Shown here piece after piece: positions 7,161 through 7,922 of a DNA stretch of 7,922 bases. Source of the stretch: Chromatiales bacterium (GTDB lineage Bacteria; Pseudomonadota; Gammaproteobacteria; UBA6429; Thiohalophilaceae). Position 1 is the first letter of the stretch, and each line of letters starts with the position of its first letter. The translations under genes and the position numbers were made by a program. Where the stretch lies: contig JALXDW010000101.1 in NCBI GenBank assembly GCA_027070385.1, forward strand, positions 1 through 7,922. Reading direction: 5' to 3'. Below the pieces are notes generated by a model, which did not search any database, was not told where the DNA came from, and worked only from the letters and a program-made list of their open reading frames with translations.

Positions 7161-7187
7161 AATACCTGAGTAATTATATCAGGTATT
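7161..7187 (-). promoter_or_regulatory. IscR type-1-like (Rrf2-family) operator over the -10 box
   Basis: Perfect 9-bp inverted repeat AATACCTGA / TCAGGTATT with a 9-base AT-rich spacer that holds most of the -10 box. The 25 bases at 7162-7186 match the IscR type-1 consensus, as I recall it, at about 21 of 25 positions by hand alignment. Both outer half-sites (ATACCTGA and TCAGGTAT) fit fully; mismatches are confined to the centre. [2Fe-2S]-IscR represses from such sites in E. coli, and related Rrf2 proteins use similar ones. No rrf2/iscR gene is in the window, so the regulator would act in trans. Confidence 0.6.
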
Positions 7188-7201
7188 ATCCAAGGCATCA
7201 A
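7173..7201 (-). promoter_or_regulatory. Sigma70 promoter of the DsrC-like gene
   Basis: On the minus strand: -35 TTGATG (7196-7201), a 17-base spacer, and a perfect -10 TATAAT (7173-7178). Transcription should start near 7166, leaving a leader of about 32 nt with the AGGAG ribosome site. The -10 box lies within the spacer of the inverted repeat, so a protein bound there would block RNA polymerase. Confidence 0.78.
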
Positions 7202-7407
7202 TACATTAGTAATGAGTAATATAACAAATAATGCTGATTTTTATCGCAATGGTAATATTTCACAAAATACCACAACCCAAATCGACTAAACTGTACATAA
7301 GCCGCAAGCACTAAGTACCAAGCGCAGTATTGATCAGAACTTGCATGTTAACTCTGATAGCGGTGATTAAACAAATATATACACTAGAGATAAATGGGTT
7401 CAAATTT
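7188..7407. other. Intergenic region between divergent DsrC-like and response-regulator genes
   Basis: About 220 AT-rich bases. The left edge carries the -35 box of the DsrC-like gene (7196-7201). The rest must contain the promoter of the response regulator. TTGATC near 7331, with TCTGAT 17 bases later, is a possible but weak pair. I see no convincing small ORF, tRNA, hairpin terminator or repeat here. Confidence 0.4.
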
Positions 7408-7922
7408 ATGGATGAAAAGGTTCGTTATTTGGTTGCTGATGACGATGATCTGAATTTAGATATTATTTCCGAATATCTTCACTACATGTCGAATTCCTGC
7501 GAGATTGAAACAGCGTATGATGGCATGGTTGCGTGGCAAATGCTGAACGATAACCCCCACAATTACTACGATATTGTCATTCTGGATAATATGATGCCTC
7601 AGATGAGCGGCATTGACGTTCTAAAGAAAATGCAGGCACAAGCCACCTTTAAGCATATTCCGGTTGTGATGCAGTCTGCTCGGGCACGAAAGGAAGATGT
7701 TGTTGAAGGCATTGAAGCGGGAGCCTTTTATTATTTAACCAAGCCCTTTAATGAAGAGCAGTTTTCAAATGTGATTAGAAACTGCCACAGAAATCTTCAT
7801 ATATACAAAGACTTACAGAAGGTTCTTCAAGGAAATGCTTCTTCCATGCATTTGTTGGAAGAAGCCACTTTTAACTTTAAAACCATTGATGATGTTCACT
7901 CAATCGCAACACTGGTGGCCAG
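7408..7922 (+). CDS. Response regulator, REC domain plus truncated output domain (3' end outside window)
   Basis: The frame opens at ATG 7408 and is still open at the right edge (171 complete codons). Residues 5-125 form a complete phosphoreceiver domain: acidic pocket Asp11/Asp12 in VADDDD, phosphoacceptor Asp60 in VILDNMMP, Ser90 in VMQSA as the switch Ser/Thr, and Lys112 in LTKPF. All catalytic residues are present, so it should be phosphorylated by a histidine kinase outside the window. After a helical linker (126-150) comes EEATFNFKTIDDVHSIATLVA. This resembles the segment that precedes a GHKL/RsbW-like ATP-binding domain in a known group of proteobacterial response regulators; it does not look like a winged-helix DNA-binding start. 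That output call is inference because the domain itself is cut off. There is no strong Shine-Dalgarno (GGGT about 10 bases upstream). Confidence 0.85.
   Translation, partial: MDEKVRYLVADDDDLNLDIISEYLHYMSNSCEIETAYDGMVAWQMLNDNPHNYYDIVILDNMMPQMSGIDVLKKMQAQATFKHIPVVMQSARARKEDVVEGIEAGAFYYLTKPFNEEQFSNVIRNCHRNLHIYKDLQKVLQGNASSMHLLEEATFNFKTIDDVHSIATLVA

Overview
The window reads as chromosomal DNA of an AT-rich gammaproteobacterium. The RhlE, RecQ and TusE/DsrC-family proteins are all of proteobacterial type. A single-domain rhodanese, a DsrC/TusE-like protein and a small c-type cytochrome hint at a sulfur-metabolising or chemolithotrophic lifestyle, but that is inference; no sulfur-oxidation operon is present. 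I see no tRNA, rRNA, insertion sequence, CRISPR array or phage gene.

Layout. Positions 1-1250 (+) hold the 3' part of a diguanylate cyclase (CZB-like, PAS and GGDEF domains). It converges, with a 6-base gap, on a minus-strand pair: rhlE (DEAD-box RNA helicase, start at 3581), then a YdjM-like membrane metal-dependent hydrolase. The two are 6 bases apart and probably cotranscribed from a promoter near 3726, whose leader of about 138 nt contains several hairpins. Divergent from rhlE on the plus strand are a rhodanese gene and recQ, which overlap slightly and are probably translationally coupled. RecQ carries the full helicase, zinc, winged-helix and HRDC set plus an extra C-terminal helix-turn-helix-like domain.

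The accessory part is 6403-7201 on the minus strand. It holds a small exported monohaem cytochrome c and a DsrC/TusE-family gene, separated by a strong hairpin terminator. The cytochrome is too broken for ordinary ORF calling: a TGA stands exactly where the first Cys of its CxxCH haem motif should be, while the rest of the frame is intact. The DsrC-like gene has a very good sigma70 promoter whose -10 box lies inside a perfect 9-bp inverted repeat closely matching an IscR type-1 (Rrf2-family) operator. This suggests control by Fe-S status or a related redox signal. The window ends inside a plus-strand response regulator (complete REC domain, output domain cut off).

Most of the window is ordinary housekeeping. 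The most notable items are the TGA-interrupted cytochrome, the IscR-like operator, and the unusual cysteine placement in the DsrC-like protein.
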